From the NCBI RefSeq assembly GCF_041154385.1, contig NZ_AP028929.1:1-64000 (forward strand): a stretch of 64,000 nucleotides of DNA. The letters are read 5' to 3'. Shown here one piece after another: positions 17,359 to 27,421 of the stretch; within the stretch, counting starts at the first letter, position 1, and each line of letters begins with the position of its first letter. The DNA is from Streptococcus sp. SN-1. GTDB taxonomy: Bacteria > Bacillota > Bacilli > Lactobacillales > Streptococcaceae. Below the pieces are notes generated by a model. The model saw only the letters and a list, made by a program, of their open reading frames with translations. It was not told the DNA's origin and ran no database searches. The translations under genes and the position numbers were made by a program.

Positions 17359-18609
17359 ATGGAGTTAGTGCATGGAATTTCAACACATTTTATCCAATCA
17401 AAAAAGTTTAAAACGAACAAAATTACCGTGCGTTTTACAGCTCCATTATCTCTTGATACGATTGCAGGTCGCATGTTGAGTGCGAGTATGCTAGAAACTG
17501 CCAACCAGATGTACCCCACTTCTCAAAATTTTAGGAGACACTTGGCCAGTCTATATGGTACAGATATGTCAACCAATTGTTTTAGAAGAGGGCAAAGTCA
17601 TGTTGTAGAATTGACATTTAATTATGTTCGTGATGAGTTTTTAAGTAGGAAAAATGTGCTAACTTCTCAGGTTTTGGAACTTGTAAAAGAAACTCTTTTT
17701 TCACCCGTAGTATTTGATAATAGGTTTGATTCGGACTTATTTGAAATTGAGAAAAAACAATTGCTAGCAAGTTTAGCAGCTGATATGGATGATTCTTTTT
17801 ATTTCGCACATAAAGAATTAGATAAATTATTTTTTCATGATGAACGTCACCAATTGGAATATAGTGATTTACGAAATCGTATTTTAGCTGAAACTCCACA
17901 AAGTTCTTATTCTTGTTTCCAAGAATTTTTGGCCAATGATCGAATAGATTTCTTTTTCCTAGGTGACTTTAATGAGGTTGAAATTCAAAATGTATTAGAA
18001 TCATTTGGCTTTAAAGGTCGAGAAGTGGATGTGAAGATTCAATATTGCCAACCTTATTCCAATATCTTGCAAGAAGGCATGGTTCGGAAAAATGTGGGAC
18101 AGTCTATTTTGGAATTAGGTTATCATTGCCCTTCTGAATATGGTGATGAGCAACATTTACCCATGATTGTAATGAATGGTTTACTTGGTGGATTTGCTCA
18201 CTCTAAACTTTTTACAAATGTCCGTGAAAATGCTGGATTAGCTTATACTATTTCAAGTCAGCTTGATTTATTTAGTGGATTCTTGAGAATGTATGCTGGT
18301 ATTGACCGAGAAAATCGTAACCAGGCTCGTAAAATGATGAATAATCAACTGCTTGATTTAAAAAAAGGTTATTTTACAGAGCTTGAGTTAGAGCAGACCA
18401 AGGAAATGATTCGTCGGTCTTTGTTACTTTCTCAAGATAACCAATCTTCATTGATTGAACGTTCTTATCAAAATGCCTTACTTGGAAAATCTTCAGCAGA
18501 CTTTAAAAGTTGGATTGCAAAACTTGAGCAAGTTGACAAAGATGCTATTTGTAGAGCAGCTAATAATGTGAAACTACAAGCGATTTACTTTATGGAAGGA
18601 ATAGAATGA
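17359..18609 (+). CDS. M16-family peptidase-like protein, YmfF type (non-catalytic partner)
   Basis: A 416-residue member of the M16 (insulinase) family that lacks the zinc-binding HxxEH motif but keeps the C-terminal RxxxGLAY-like segment (VRENAGLAYTIS). It therefore resembles the inactive subunit of a heterodimeric M16 pair, with the next gene as the zinc subunit. Bacillus YmfF/YmfH homologues have been linked to modification of elongation factor P; whether that holds here is inference. AAGGAGG precedes its ATG, and its stop overlaps the start of the next gene. Confidence 0.88.
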   Translation: MELVHGISTHFIQSKKFKTNKITVRFTAPLSLDTIAGRMLSASMLETANQMYPTSQNFRRHLASLYGTDMSTNCFRRGQSHVVELTFNYVRDEFLSRKNVLTSQVLELVKETLFSPVVFDNRFDSDLFEIEKKQLLASLAADMDDSFYFAHKELDKLFFHDERHQLEYSDLRNRILAETPQSSYSCFQEFLANDRIDFFFLGDFNEVEIQNVLESFGFKGREVDVKIQYCQPYSNILQEGMVRKNVGQSILELGYHCPSEYGDEQHLPMIVMNGLLGGFAHSKLFTNVRENAGLAYTISSQLDLFSGFLRMYAGIDRENRNQARKMMNNQLLDLKKGYFTELELEQTKEMIRRSLLLSQDNQSSLIERSYQNALLGKSSADFKSWIAKLEQVDKDAICRAANNVKLQAIYFMEGIE

Positions 18610-19889
18610 CAAAGGTTGTTTTTGAAGAAAAATACTATCCAGCTGTAAAAGAAATGGTTTATCGAACTCGTTTGGCAAATGGATTGACAGTAGCTCTTTT
18701 GCCTAAAAAGGAATTTAAAGAGGTTTACGGGAGTGTAACTGTACAGTTTGGTTCGGTAGATACGCTTGTCACAGAAGTTGACGGAGATGTAAAACAATAT
18801 CCTGCAGGAATTGCTCATTTTCTTGAACATAAATTATTTGAAAGAGAAGATTCTAGCGATTTGATGTTGGCTTTTACGAGTCTAGGTGCAGATAGCAATG
18901 CCTTTACAAGCTTTACAAAAACAAACTATCTTTTTTCAGCAACGGATCATTTTTTAGAAAATTTAGATTTACTTGGTGAATTGGTAACATCAGCACACTT
19001 TACTGAAGCTTCCATTTTAAGAGAGCAGGATATTATCCAGCAAGAACGAGAAATGTATCAAGATGATCCAGATTCGTGTTTATTCTTTTCAACTTTAGCG
19101 AATTTGTATCCTGGCACACCTCTAGCAACTGATATAGTTGGAAGTGAAGAGTCCATTTCCCAAATCAATCTAACTAATTTGCAAGAAAATTTTACAAGGT
19201 TTTACAAACCTGTAAACATGTCTCTCTTTTTAGTTGGCAATTTTGATGTGGAGCGAGTTCAGGGCTATTTTGAAAGAAAAGAACTGAAAGATTTAGATAT
19301 TCAGGAAGTAGCAAGGGAAAAGTTTGTTTTACAGGCTGTAAAGCAAACAGACAGTATGAGAATGGAGGTATCTTCTCCCAAACTAGCGATTGGAGTTAGA
19401 GGTAAGCGAGAAGTTGCTGAGGCGGATTGCTATCGACATCATATTTTATTAAAATTATTGTTTGCAATGATGTTTGGTTGGACTTCGGATCGTTTTCAGA
19501 AATTATATGAATCAGGTAAAATAGATGCGTCCTTATCTCTGGAAATTGAAGTAACAAGTCGATTTCATTTTATTATGTTGACAATGGATACGAAAGAACC
19601 AGTTGCTTTATCCCATCAATTTAGGAAGGCCATTCGTAATTTTACAAAGGATTTAGATATTACAGAGGATCATTTAGATATTATCAAAAGAGAGATGTTT
19701 GGAGAATTTTTCAGTAGCATGAACTCTCTTGAATTTATTGCAATGCAATATGATGCTTTTGAACATGGTGAGACAATTTTTGATTTGCCGAAAATTTTAC
19801 AGGAAATTACTTTAGAGGATGTCCTTGATGCTGGACATCATTTAATAGATGATGGTGACATAGTTGATTTTACAATATTCCCATCGTAG
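18606..19889 (+). CDS. M16-family zinc peptidase, YmfH type
   Basis: A 427-residue M16 metallopeptidase with the inverted zinc motif HFLEH (about residues 71-75) and a downstream Glu in QQEREMYQDDPDS, which are the expected metal ligands. It is translationally coupled to the preceding non-catalytic paralogue through a 4-base overlap, and the two probably form one heterodimer. Expected to be cytoplasmic, as no signal peptide is visible. Next in line are rodZ-like and pgsA, the same order as in other streptococci and bacilli. Confidence 0.92.
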   Translation: MTKVVFEEKYYPAVKEMVYRTRLANGLTVALLPKKEFKEVYGSVTVQFGSVDTLVTEVDGDVKQYPAGIAHFLEHKLFEREDSSDLMLAFTSLGADSNAFTSFTKTNYLFSATDHFLENLDLLGELVTSAHFTEASILREQDIIQQEREMYQDDPDSCLFFSTLANLYPGTPLATDIVGSEESISQINLTNLQENFTRFYKPVNMSLFLVGNFDVERVQGYFERKELKDLDIQEVAREKFVLQAVKQTDSMRMEVSSPKLAIGVRGKREVAEADCYRHHILLKLLFAMMFGWTSDRFQKLYESGKIDASLSLEIEVTSRFHFIMLTMDTKEPVALSHQFRKAIRNFTKDLDITEDHLDIIKREMFGEFFSSMNSLEFIAMQYDAFEHGETIFDLPKILQEITLEDVLDAGHHLIDDGDIVDFTIFPS

Positions 19890-19930
19890 TAACCTATCAT
19901 AATAGACACTAGAAAGAAGGGATGACAAGT

Positions 19931-20764
19931 ATGAGAAAAAAAACAATTGGAGAGGTTTTACGATTAGCTAGAATCAATCAGGGATTGAGTTTAGATGAAT
20001 TGCAGAAAAAGACAGAAATCCAGTTAGATATGTTGGAAGCAATGGAAGCAGACGATTTCGATCAACTTCCAAGTCCTTTTTACACGCGTTCTTTCTTGAG
20101 AAAATATGCATGGGCTGTTGAGTTAGATGACAAAATTGTCTTGGATGCTTATGATTCTGGGAGTATGATTACTTATGAGGAAGTAGACGTTGATGAAGAT
20201 GAGTTGACAGGTCGTAGACGTTCAAGTAGGAAAAAGAAGAAAAAAACATCCTTTTTACCTTTATTTTATTTTATCCTTTTTGCTTTATCGATTTTAATTT
20301 TTGTGACCTATTATGTTTGGAACTATATTCAAACTCAACCAGAGGGACCTTCTCTTTCTAATTACAGTGTGGTTCAATCAACAAGTTCAACTAGCTCTGT
20401 TCCCCACTCCTCAAGTAGTAGTTCATCTAGCAGTTCTTCTAGTATAGAATCAGCTATAAGTGTATCAGGCGAAGGAAATCATGTAGAAATCGCTTATAAG
20501 ACAAGTAAGGAAACAGTTAAATTGCAATTGGCAGTTTCAGATGTTACAAGTTGGATCAGCGTTTCAGAAAGCGAACTTGAGGGCGGTGTAACCTTATCAC
20601 CGGATAATAAAAGCGCAGAAGCAACAGTTGCAACTAAAAGTCCTGTAACCATTACCTTAGGTGTTGTAAAAGGTGTTGCTTTGACAGTAGATAATCAGAC
20701 TGTTGATTTATCGAAATTAACAGCTCAGACTGGACAAATCACTGTAACCTTTACTAAAAATTAA
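19931..20764 (+). CDS. rodZ: RodZ-like helix-turn-helix membrane protein
   Basis: A bitopic membrane protein of the RodZ/YmfM type, which links cell-shape machinery to the membrane. From the chosen start it has 277 residues: an N-terminal Cro-like helix-turn-helix (about 5-65), a basic stretch RRRSSRKKKKK, one membrane helix (about 105-128), a Ser-rich linker with runs of serine, and a C-terminal extracellular DUF4115-like domain (about 175-277). The ATG at 19931 is preferred to 19922 because AGAAGG lies almost on top of the latter. mreC and mreD follow a few genes downstream. Confidence 0.88.
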   Translation: MRKKTIGEVLRLARINQGLSLDELQKKTEIQLDMLEAMEADDFDQLPSPFYTRSFLRKYAWAVELDDKIVLDAYDSGSMITYEEVDVDEDELTGRRRSSRKKKKKTSFLPLFYFILFALSILIFVTYYVWNYIQTQPEGPSLSNYSVVQSTSSTSSVPHSSSSSSSSSSSSIESAISVSGEGNHVEIAYKTSKETVKLQLAVSDVTSWISVSESELEGGVTLSPDNKSAEATVATKSPVTITLGVVKGVALTVDNQTVDLSKLTAQTGQITVTFTKN

Positions 20765-20774
20765 GGAAAAACGA

Positions 20775-21320
20775 ATGAAAAAAGAACAAATTCCCAATCT
20801 CTTAACAATAGGTCGAATTCTCTTTATACCTATTTTTATCTTTATTTTAACGATAGGAAATTCGATAGATAGTCATATAGTGGCAGCTATTATCTTTGCT
20901 GTTGCCAGTATTACCGACTATTTAGATGGATATTTAGCTCGTAAATGGAATGTGGTCAGTAATTTTGGTAAATTTGCAGATCCTATGGCGGATAAGTTAC
21001 TAGTTATGTCGGCTTTTATTATGCTGATTGAGTTAGGTATGGCTCCGGCTTGGATTGTTGCAGTGATTATCTGTCGTGAGTTGGCTGTGACAGGTTTAAG
21101 GCTTTTATTGGTTGAAACTGGTGGAACGGTTTTAGCAGCGGCAATGCCTGGAAAAATTAAAACTTTTAGTCAGATGTTTGCGATTATTTTCTTGCTATTA
21201 CATTGGACTTTGCTTGGTCAAGTTCTACTTTATGTAGCCTTGTTTTTCACTATCTACTCTGGCTATGACTATTTCAAGAGTAGTGCCTATGTATTTAAAG
21301 GGACATTTGGTTCGAAATGA
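20775..21320 (+). CDS. pgsA: CDP-diacylglycerol--glycerol-3-phosphate 3-phosphatidyltransferase
   Basis: PgsA makes phosphatidylglycerol phosphate from CDP-diacylglycerol and glycerol 3-phosphate, the committed step to phosphatidylglycerol, cardiolipin and lipoteichoic acid. This 181-residue membrane protein has the complete CDP-alcohol phosphotransferase motif D-x2-DG-x2-AR-x8-G-x3-D-x3-D, beginning TDYLDGYLAR at about residue 56, and four to five hydrophobic segments. It starts 10 bases after the rodZ-like gene and overlaps ecfA1 by 4 bases, so it belongs to the same transcript. Confidence 0.96.
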   Translation: MKKEQIPNLLTIGRILFIPIFIFILTIGNSIDSHIVAAIIFAVASITDYLDGYLARKWNVVSNFGKFADPMADKLLVMSAFIMLIELGMAPAWIVAVIICRELAVTGLRLLLVETGGTVLAAAMPGKIKTFSQMFAIIFLLLHWTLLGQVLLYVALFFTIYSGYDYFKSSAYVFKGTFGSK

Positions 21321-22144
21321 AATCAGTAATTGATGTAAAAAATCTTTCTTTTCGTTATAAGGAAAGTCAAGAATACTATGATGTGAAGGATATTACGTTT
21401 CACGTGAAACGTGGGGAATGGCTTTCGATTGTAGGGCATAATGGTAGTGGTAAATCAACGACGGTTCGTTTAATTGATGGCTTACTGGAAGCAGAATCCG
21501 GAGAGATTGTAATTGATGGCCAACGGCTGACTGAGGAAAATGTTTGGAATATACGTCGTCAAATCGGTATGGTTTTTCAAAATCCAGATAATCAATTCGT
21601 TGGAGCGACTGTTGAAGATGATGTTGCTTTTGGTTTGGAAAATCAGGGACTTTCTCGTCAAGAAATGAAAAAGAGAGTGGAGGAAGCTCTGGATTTGGTT
21701 GGCATGTTGGACTTTAAAAAGAGAGAGCCAGCGCGTCTATCAGGTGGCCAAAAGCAACGTGTAGCCATTGCAGGTGTTGTAGCCCTAAGACCAGCTATTT
21801 TAATCTTAGATGAAGCAACGAGTATGTTGGATCCTGAGGGGCGTAGAGAACTGATTGATACAGTAAAAGGAATTCGAAAAGACTATGATATGACCGTCAT
21901 TTCCATTACACATGATTTGGAAGAAGTTGCCATGAGTGATCGTGTATTGGTCATGAAAAGAGGGGAAATTGAATCAACTAGTAGTCCAAGGGAACTTTTC
22001 TCTCGAAATGATTTAGATCAAATTGGATTAGACAATCCTTTTGCCAATCAATTAAAACATTCTTTGAGCCAGAATGGCTATGATTTGCCTGAAAATTATT
22101 TGACAGAAAGTGAGCTAGAGGATAAGCTATGGGAATTGCTCTAG
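21317..22144 (+). CDS. ecfA1: ECF transporter ATPase EcfA1
   Basis: One of two ATPases of the energy-coupling-factor module that powers several vitamin and micronutrient S-components. The 275-residue protein has Walker [10 protein letters not shown] (about 39-47), Q-loop in [11 protein letters not shown], signature [14 protein letters not shown] and Walker [12 protein letters not shown]. The signature and Q-loop patterns are those of group II ECF ATPases. It overlaps pgsA by 4 and ecfA2 by 16 bases, indicating tight coupling. No substrate-binding S-component lies in this operon, consistent with a shared module. Confidence 0.96.
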   Translation: MKSVIDVKNLSFRYKESQEYYDVKDITFHVKRGEWLSIVGHNGSGKSTTVRLIDGLLEAESGEIVIDGQRLTEENVWNIRRQIGMVFQNPDNQFVGATVEDDVAFGLENQGLSRQEMKKRVEEALDLVGMLDFKKREPARLSGGQKQRVAIAGVVALRPAILILDEATSMLDPEGRRELIDTVKGIRKDYDMTVISITHDLEEVAMSDRVLVMKRGEIESTSSPRELFSRNDLDQIGLDNPFANQLKHSLSQNGYDLPENYLTESELEDKLWELL

Positions 22145-22968
22145 AAAATGTGAGTTTTACATATCAAGAAGGTACTCCCTTAGCTTCAACAGCTTTGACG
22201 GATGTTTCTTTGACGATTGAAGATGGTTCTTATACGGCTTTAATTGGGCATACAGGTAGTGGTAAATCAACTATTTTACAACTATTAAATGGTTTATTGG
22301 TGCCAAGTCAAGGGAGTGTGCGAGTTTTTGATACCTTAATCACCTCGACTTCTAAAAATAAAGATATTCGTCAAATTAGAAAACAGGTTGGCTTAGTATT
22401 TCAGTTTGCTGAAAATCAGATTTTTGAAGAAACGGTTTTGAAAGATGTTGCTTTTGGACCACAAAATTTTGGAGTTTCTGAAGAAGATGCTGTGAAGATT
22501 GCGCGTGAAAAACTGGCTCTGGTTGGAATTGATGAATCACTTTTTGATCGCAGTCCGTTTGAGCTATCAGGTGGACAAATGAGACGTGTCGCCATTGCAG
22601 GCATACTTGCCATGGAACCAGCCATATTAGTCTTAGATGAGCCCACAGCAGGCCTAGATCCCCTGGGAAGAAAAGAGCTGATGAATTTGTTCAAAAAACT
22701 CCACCAGTCAGGGATGACCATTATCTTGGTAACGCATTTGATGGATGACGTTGCTGAATATGCAAATCAAGTTTATGTGATGGAAAAGGGACGTTTAGTT
22801 AAGGGGGGTAAACCAAGTGATGTCTTTCAAGATGTTGTCTTTATGGAAGAAGTGCAGTTGGGAGTACCTAAAATTACGGCCTTTTGTAAACGATTGGCTG
22901 ATAGAGGCGTGTCATTTAAACGATTACCGATTAAGATAGAGGAGTTCAAGGAGTCGCTAAATGGATAG
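22129..22968 (+). CDS. ecfA2: ECF transporter ATPase EcfA2
   Basis: The second ECF ATPase, 279 residues, with Walker [10 protein letters not shown] (about 41-49), Q-loop [12 protein letters not shown], signature [14 protein letters not shown] and Walker [12 protein letters not shown]. It pairs with EcfA1 and binds EcfT through coupling helices. The start lies inside the end of ecfA1, and its end overlaps ecfT by 8 bases. The FQFAENQ sequence in the Q-loop is characteristic of EcfA2 versus the FQNPDNQ of EcfA1. Confidence 0.96.
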   Translation: MGIALENVSFTYQEGTPLASTALTDVSLTIEDGSYTALIGHTGSGKSTILQLLNGLLVPSQGSVRVFDTLITSTSKNKDIRQIRKQVGLVFQFAENQIFEETVLKDVAFGPQNFGVSEEDAVKIAREKLALVGIDESLFDRSPFELSGGQMRRVAIAGILAMEPAILVLDEPTAGLDPLGRKELMNLFKKLHQSGMTIILVTHLMDDVAEYANQVYVMEKGRLVKGGKPSDVFQDVVFMEEVQLGVPKITAFCKRLADRGVSFKRLPIKIEEFKESLNG

Positions 22969-23755
22969 TATGATTTTGGGGCGTTATATCCCAGGGGATT
23001 CGATAGTTCACCGATTGGATCCACGCAGCAAATTACTGGCTATGATGCTACTGATTTTAATCGTTTTTTGGGCTAATAATCCCTTGACGAATCTAATTCT
23101 TTTTATAGCGACAGGGATATTTATTGCCTTGTCCGGAGTATCTCTTTCATTTTTTATTCAGGGCTTAAAGTCTATGTTTTTCTTGATTGCCTTCACAACT
23201 ATTTTTCAACTGTTTTTCATTTCTAATGGGAATGTTTTATTTGAGTTTTCGTTTGTGAGAATTACGGATTATGCTTTGCAACAAGCTGGAATTATCTTTT
23301 GTCGCTTTGTATTAATTATTTTCTTTTCAACTTTGTTAACCTTAACGACCATGCCCTTAAGTTTGGCCTCAGCTGTCGAAGCTTTGTTAGCGCCTTTAAA
23401 GCGTGTGAAAGTTCCAGTTCATGAAATTGGATTGATGCTGTCCATGAGTCTACGTTTTGTTCCGACCTTGATGGATGATACGACGCGGATTATGAATGCG
23501 CAGAAAGCACGTGGAGTGGATTTTGGTGAAGGAAGCATCGTTCAAAAAGTAAAGGCGATGATTCCCATTTTGATTCCTCTTTTTGCGACAAGTTTAAAAC
23601 GTGCAGATTCCTTGGCTATCGCCATGGAAGCGCGTGGTTATCAGGGTGGAAAAGGCAGAAGTCAATACAGACAATTGAAATGGACTCGAAAGGATACGCT
23701 GACCATTCTTGTTGTTCTCGTACTTGGTTGTTGTTTATTTTTCTTAAAATCTTAG
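22961..23755 (+). CDS. ecfT: ECF transporter transmembrane component EcfT
   Basis: EcfT is the membrane scaffold that couples the two ATPases to interchangeable substrate-binding subunits. This 264-residue protein has about five membrane segments and the two cytoplasmic coupling motifs with Ala-Arg-Gly, QKARGVDF (about 186-193) and MEARGYQGG (about 226-234). The start has AAGGAG upstream. It ends the ecfA1-ecfA2-ecfT cluster; a 58-base gap follows before mreC. Confidence 0.95.
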   Translation: MDSMILGRYIPGDSIVHRLDPRSKLLAMMLLILIVFWANNPLTNLILFIATGIFIALSGVSLSFFIQGLKSMFFLIAFTTIFQLFFISNGNVLFEFSFVRITDYALQQAGIIFCRFVLIIFFSTLLTLTTMPLSLASAVEALLAPLKRVKVPVHEIGLMLSMSLRFVPTLMDDTTRIMNAQKARGVDFGEGSIVQKVKAMIPILIPLFATSLKRADSLAIAMEARGYQGGKGRSQYRQLKWTRKDTLTILVVLVLGCCLFFLKS

Positions 23756-23778
23756 TAGATTTCAGGAATCGATAAAAA

Positions 23779-23789
23779 GTTACTGTAAC
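23779..23789. promoter_or_regulatory. Small palindrome upstream of mreC
   Basis: GTTACTGTAAC is an 11-base perfect palindrome about 25 bases before the mreC start. It may be part of a promoter or operator; no protein can be assigned. Confidence 0.25.
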
Positions 23790-23813
23790 AGTTTTTGATA
23801 TAAAGGTAGGGAT

Positions 23814-24632
23814 ATGAACCGTTTTAAAAAATCAAAATATGTCATTATTGTTTTTGTCACTGTTCTGCTTGTCTCAGCTCTCTTAGCGACGACTTATTCA
23901 AGTACAATTGTGACAAAATTAGGAGATGGGATCTCATTGGTTGATAGAGTTGTGCAAAAACCTTTTCAGTGGTTTGATTCTGTTAAATCAGATTTGGCAC
24001 ATTTGACACGAACATATAATGAAAATGAAAGTTTGAAGAAACAGATTTACCAATTAGAAGTTAAATCAAATGAGGCGGAAAGTTTAAAGACGGAAAATGA
24101 ACAACTGCGGCAATTGCTTGGTATGAAGTCCAAGTTGCAAGCTACAAAGGCTTTGGCAGCAGATGTTATTATGCGTTCTCCGGTATCTTGGAAGCAGGAA
24201 TTGACCTTAGATGTAGGTAAATCAAAAGGGGCTTCTGAGAACATGTTAGCTATTGCAAATGGTGGCTTGATTGGGAGTGTTTCAAAAGTAGAGGAGAACT
24301 CTACTATAGTCAACCTTCTGACAAATACGGAAAATGCTGATAAGATTTCTGTTAAAATTCAACACGGCACTACCACAATTTATGGAATTATTGTTGGCTA
24401 CGACAAGGAAAATGAAGTTCTTAAAATTAGTCAATTAAATAGCAATAGCGATATTAGTACAGGTGATAAGGTGACAACGGGTGGATTAGGAAACTTTAAC
24501 GTTGCGGATATTCCTGTTGGTGAAGTGGTTGCCACAACGCATAGTACAGACTATTTGACACGAGAAGTAACTGTTAAATTGAGTGCAGATACTCATAATG
24601 TGGATGTGATAGAATTAGTGGGGAATTCATGA
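23814..24632 (+). CDS. mreC: Rod shape-determining protein MreC
   Basis: MreC is a bitopic membrane protein that organises peripheral peptidoglycan synthesis with MreD, RodA and PBP2-type enzymes. The 272 residues show an N-terminal membrane helix (about 9-29), a coiled coil (about 62-100, rich in leucine and glutamate) and a C-terminal extracellular beta-domain with AIANGGLIGSV and GDKVTTGGLGNF. In ovococci it supports septal-peripheral growth without MreB. It overlaps mreD by 4 bases, and pcsB, another division gene, follows. Confidence 0.96.
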   Translation: MNRFKKSKYVIIVFVTVLLVSALLATTYSSTIVTKLGDGISLVDRVVQKPFQWFDSVKSDLAHLTRTYNENESLKKQIYQLEVKSNEAESLKTENEQLRQLLGMKSKLQATKALAADVIMRSPVSWKQELTLDVGKSKGASENMLAIANGGLIGSVSKVEENSTIVNLLTNTENADKISVKIQHGTTTIYGIIVGYDKENEVLKISQLNSNSDISTGDKVTTGGLGNFNVADIPVGEVVATTHSTDYLTREVTVKLSADTHNVDVIELVGNS

Positions 24633-25126
24633 TGAGACAGTTGAAGCGGGTTGGAGTGTTTTTATTACTTCCTTTCTTTGTTCTAATTGACGCCCATATT
24701 AGCCAGCTTCTGGGCTCATTTTTCCCCCATGTACATTTGGCTAGTCATTTTCTTTTTCTATTTCTATTATTTGAGACGATAGAAGTATCAGAGTACCTCT
24801 ACCTAGTCTATTGTTTTGTGATTGGCTTGGTTTACGATGTTTACTTTTTCCATCTAATAGGGATTGCAACTCTCTTATTTATCTTATTGGGAGCCTTTCT
24901 TCATAAATTGAATAGTGTTATTTTATTGAATCGTTGGACAAGAATCTTGGCAATTATTGTCATGACTTTTCTATTTGATATGGGAGCTTATCTCTTTGCA
25001 TTAGCGGTAGGTTTAACTGTAGATAGTCTGCCGATTTTTATCGTTTATAGCCTAGTACCATCCATGATTTTAAATCTTGTGTGGATGCTTATTTTTCAGT
25101 TTATTTTTGAAAGATATTATCTATAA
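24629..25126 (+). CDS. mreD: Rod shape-determining protein MreD
   Basis: A small integral membrane protein of 165 residues with about five hydrophobic segments and few loops, as usual for MreD, which partners MreC in the elongation machinery. Sequence motifs are weak in this family, so the call leans on size, hydrophobicity and the strict position after mreC. Translation is coupled to mreC by the ATGA overlap. The following 93-base gap contains the WalR-type site of pcsB. Confidence 0.92.
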   Translation: MMRQLKRVGVFLLLPFFVLIDAHISQLLGSFFPHVHLASHFLFLFLLFETIEVSEYLYLVYCFVIGLVYDVYFFHLIGIATLLFILLGAFLHKLNSVILLNRWTRILAIIVMTFLFDMGAYLFALAVGLTVDSLPIFIVYSLVPSMILNLVWMLIFQFIFERYYL

Positions 25127-25140
25127 GAAAGAAACAAAAA

Positions 25141-25184
25141 TGTAACAAAGGCGTAATATTCATTAGGCCTTTTTTTGGTATACT
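25141..25184 (+). promoter_or_regulatory. pcsB promoter with WalR (VicR)-type site
   Basis: TGTAAC-N5-CGTAAT (25141-25157) matches the WalR consensus TGTWAH-N5-TGTWAH except for one base, upstream of a TATACT -10 (25179-25184). WalRK control of pcsB is well established in pneumococci. Confidence 0.75.
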
Positions 25185-25219
25185 AGTATTGTCTTTAAAA
25201 GAAGGAGTATCTACGTAAT

Positions 25220-26407
25220 ATGAAGAAAAAAATCTTAGCGTCACTTTTATTAAGTACAGTAATGGTTTCTCAAGTAGCTGTTTTAACAACTGCGCATGCA
25301 GAAACGACTGATGACAAAATTGCTGCTCAAGATAATAAAATTAGTAACTTAACAGCACAACAACAAGAAGCCCAAAAACAAGTTGACCAAATTCAGGAGC
25401 AAGTATCAGCTATTCAAGCTGAGCAATCTAACTTGCAAGCTGAAAATGATAGATTACAAGCAGAATCCAAAAAACTTGAGAGTGAGATTACAGAACTTTC
25501 TAAAAACATTGTATCTCGCAATGATTCTTTGGAAAAACAAGCTCGTAGTGCTCAAACAAATGGAGCTGCAACTAGCTACATCAATACGATTGTAAACTCA
25601 AAATCAATTACAGAAGCTATTTCACGTGTAGCAGCAATGAATGAAATCGTATCTGCTAACAACAAAATGTTGGAACAACAAAAAGCAGATAAAAAAGCAA
25701 TTTCTGAGAAGCAAGTGGCAAACAATGACGCAATTAATACAGTAATTGCAAATCAACAGAAATTGTCTGATGATGCGCAAGCTTTAACAACGAAACAAGC
25801 TGAGTTGAAGGCTGCAGAATTAAATCTTGCTGCTGAAAAAGCGACAGCAGAAGATGAAAAAGCAAGTTTGCTAGAGAAAAAAGCAGAAGCAGTAGCGGCA
25901 GCAAAGGCAGCAGCAGAGGCAGAAGCAGCTTATAAGGCAAAACAAGCAAGCCAACAACAAACAGTTGTTGCTTCTGGAAATACGACATTTGCAGCACAGG
26001 TTCAAGCTGTAGCTTCTTCGGAATCAACAACATATACTCCTGTAGCAGTTAAACAACGCCCAACATACAGTACCAATGCTTCAAGTTATCCAGTTGGTGA
26101 GTGTACATGGGGAGCTAAGACATTGGCACCTTGGGCTGGAGACTATTGGGGTAATGGAGCACAGTGGGCTACAAGTGCAGCTGCTGCAGGCTTCCGTACA
26201 GGTTCAACACCTCAAGTTGGTGCGATTGCATGCTGGAACGATGGTGGATATGGACACGTAGCGGTAGTCACTGCTGTAGAATCAACGACACGTATCCAAG
26301 TGTCAGAATCAAATTATGCTGGTAATCGCACGCTTGGAAATCACCGTGGATGGTTCAATCCAACAACTACATCATCAGGTTTTGTAACATATATTTATGC
26401 AGATTAA
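25220..26407 (+). CDS. pcsB: Peptidoglycan hydrolase PcsB
   Basis: PcsB splits septal peptidoglycan during daughter-cell separation and is activated through FtsEX. The 395-residue protein has a signal peptide ending at about residue 27 (AHA), a long coiled-coil domain (about 35-250) with an Ala/Lys-rich end, a linker, and a C-terminal CHAP amidase/endopeptidase domain. Catalytic Cys lies in GECTWGAK (about residue 292) and His in YGHVAVV (about 343). The start has AAGGAG upstream. It is transcribed alone under a WalR-type promoter and ends at a hairpin terminator. Confidence 0.97.
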   Translation: MKKKILASLLLSTVMVSQVAVLTTAHAETTDDKIAAQDNKISNLTAQQQEAQKQVDQIQEQVSAIQAEQSNLQAENDRLQAESKKLESEITELSKNIVSRNDSLEKQARSAQTNGAATSYINTIVNSKSITEAISRVAAMNEIVSANNKMLEQQKADKKAISEKQVANNDAINTVIANQQKLSDDAQALTTKQAELKAAELNLAAEKATAEDEKASLLEKKAEAVAAAKAAAEAEAAYKAKQASQQQTVVASGNTTFAAQVQAVASSESTTYTPVAVKQRPTYSTNASSYPVGECTWGAKTLAPWAGDYWGNGAQWATSAAAAGFRTGSTPQVGAIACWNDGGYGHVAVVTAVESTTRIQVSESNYAGNRTLGNHRGWFNPTTTSSGFVTYIYAD

Positions 26408-26409
26408 TT

Positions 26410-26440
26410 AAAAGAGGGACTCGAATAGAGCCCTCTTTTT
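26410..26440 (+). terminator. Terminator of pcsB
   Basis: AAAGAGGG-A-CTC pairs with GAG-CCCTCTTT (one bulged A) and is followed by a T-run. Confidence 0.85.
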
Positions 26441-26475
26441 AGGTTTATCCCTATTAAAAATTATATCAAAATAGC

Positions 26476-26620
26476 TTGAAAATATTGAAAAAGTATGGTA
26501 AAATAAAATTTGTCGTGTGAACGATAATACTCATTCTTGATGAATTGTGAAGCAGTTGCCCTTAGGTCGTTTTGCGAGTTGAAGTCAAGAAGAGGAAAAA
26601 AACAAAAAGGAGAAATACTC
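26476..26620 (+). promoter_or_regulatory. rpsB promoter and long 5' leader
   Basis: TTGAAA (26476-26481), a 17-base spacer and TAAAAT (26499-26504) with an extended TG form the promoter. About 110 bases of leader precede the rpsB ATG, long enough for regulation, possibly by ribosomal protein S2; no known leader family was recognised. Confidence 0.6.
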
Positions 26621-27400
26621 ATGGCAGTAATTTCAATGAAACAACTTCTTGAGGCTGGTGTACACTTTGGTCACCAAACTCGTCGCTGGAACCCTAAGAT
26701 GGCTAAGTACATCTTCACTGAGCGTAACGGAATCCACGTTATCGATTTGCAACAAACTGTAAAATACGCTGACCAAGCTTACGATTTCATGCGTGATGCA
26801 GCAGCTAACGATGCAGTTGTATTGTTCGTTGGTACTAAGAAACAAGCAGCTGATGCAGTTGCTGAAGAAGCAGTACGTTCAGGTCAATACTTCATCAACC
26901 ACCGTTGGTTAGGTGGAACTCTTACAAACTGGGGAACAATCCAAAAACGTATCGCTCGTTTGAAAGAAATCAAACGTATGGAAGAAGATGGAACTTTCGA
27001 AGTTCTTCCTAAGAAAGAAGTTGCACTTCTTAATAAACAACGTGCACGTCTTGAAAAATTCTTGGGTGGTATCGAAGATATGCCTCGTATCCCAGATGTA
27101 ATGTATGTAGTTGACCCACATAAAGAGCAAATCGCTGTTAAAGAAGCTAAGAAATTGGGAATCCCAGTTGTAGCGATGGTTGACACAAACACTGATCCAG
27201 ATGATATCGATGTAATCATCCCAGCTAACGATGATGCTATCCGCGCTGTTAAATTGATCACAGCTAAATTGGCTGACGCTATCATCGAAGGACGTCAAGG
27301 TGAAGATGCAGCAGCAGTTGAAGCAGAATTTGCAGCTTCTGAAGCTCAAGCAGATTCAATCGAAGAAATCGTTGAAGTTGTAGAAGGCGACAACGCTTAA
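26621..27400 (+). CDS. rpsB: 30S ribosomal protein S2
   Basis: S2 binds the 30S subunit near the platform and is needed for S1 association. The correct start is the ATG at 26621, preceded by AAAGGAG and giving [27 protein letters not shown] (split here into the standard S2 N-terminus), 259 residues. An upstream in-frame extension from 26537 would run through the leader and is rejected. The acidic C-terminal tail is typical of streptococcal S2. Codon use is strongly biased, as for highly expressed genes. Followed by tsf after a hairpin. Confidence 0.97.
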   Translation: MAVISMKQLLEAGVHFGHQTRRWNPKMAKYIFTERNGIHVIDLQQTVKYADQAYDFMRDAAANDAVVLFVGTKKQAADAVAEEAVRSGQYFINHRWLGGTLTNWGTIQKRIARLKEIKRMEEDGTFEVLPKKEVALLNKQRARLEKFLGGIEDMPRIPDVMYVVDPHKEQIAVKEAKKLGIPVVAMVDTNTDPDDIDVIIPANDDAIRAVKLITAKLADAIIEGRQGEDAAAVEAEFAASEAQADSIEEIVEVVEGDNA

Positions 27401-27421
27401 TTCATATTAATAGTAATTACC

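Noticed and set aside
26537..26620. N-terminal extension of rpsB from 26537
   Set aside because: S2 begins MAVISMKQ at 26621 behind a strong AAAGGAG; the upstream codons are leader.
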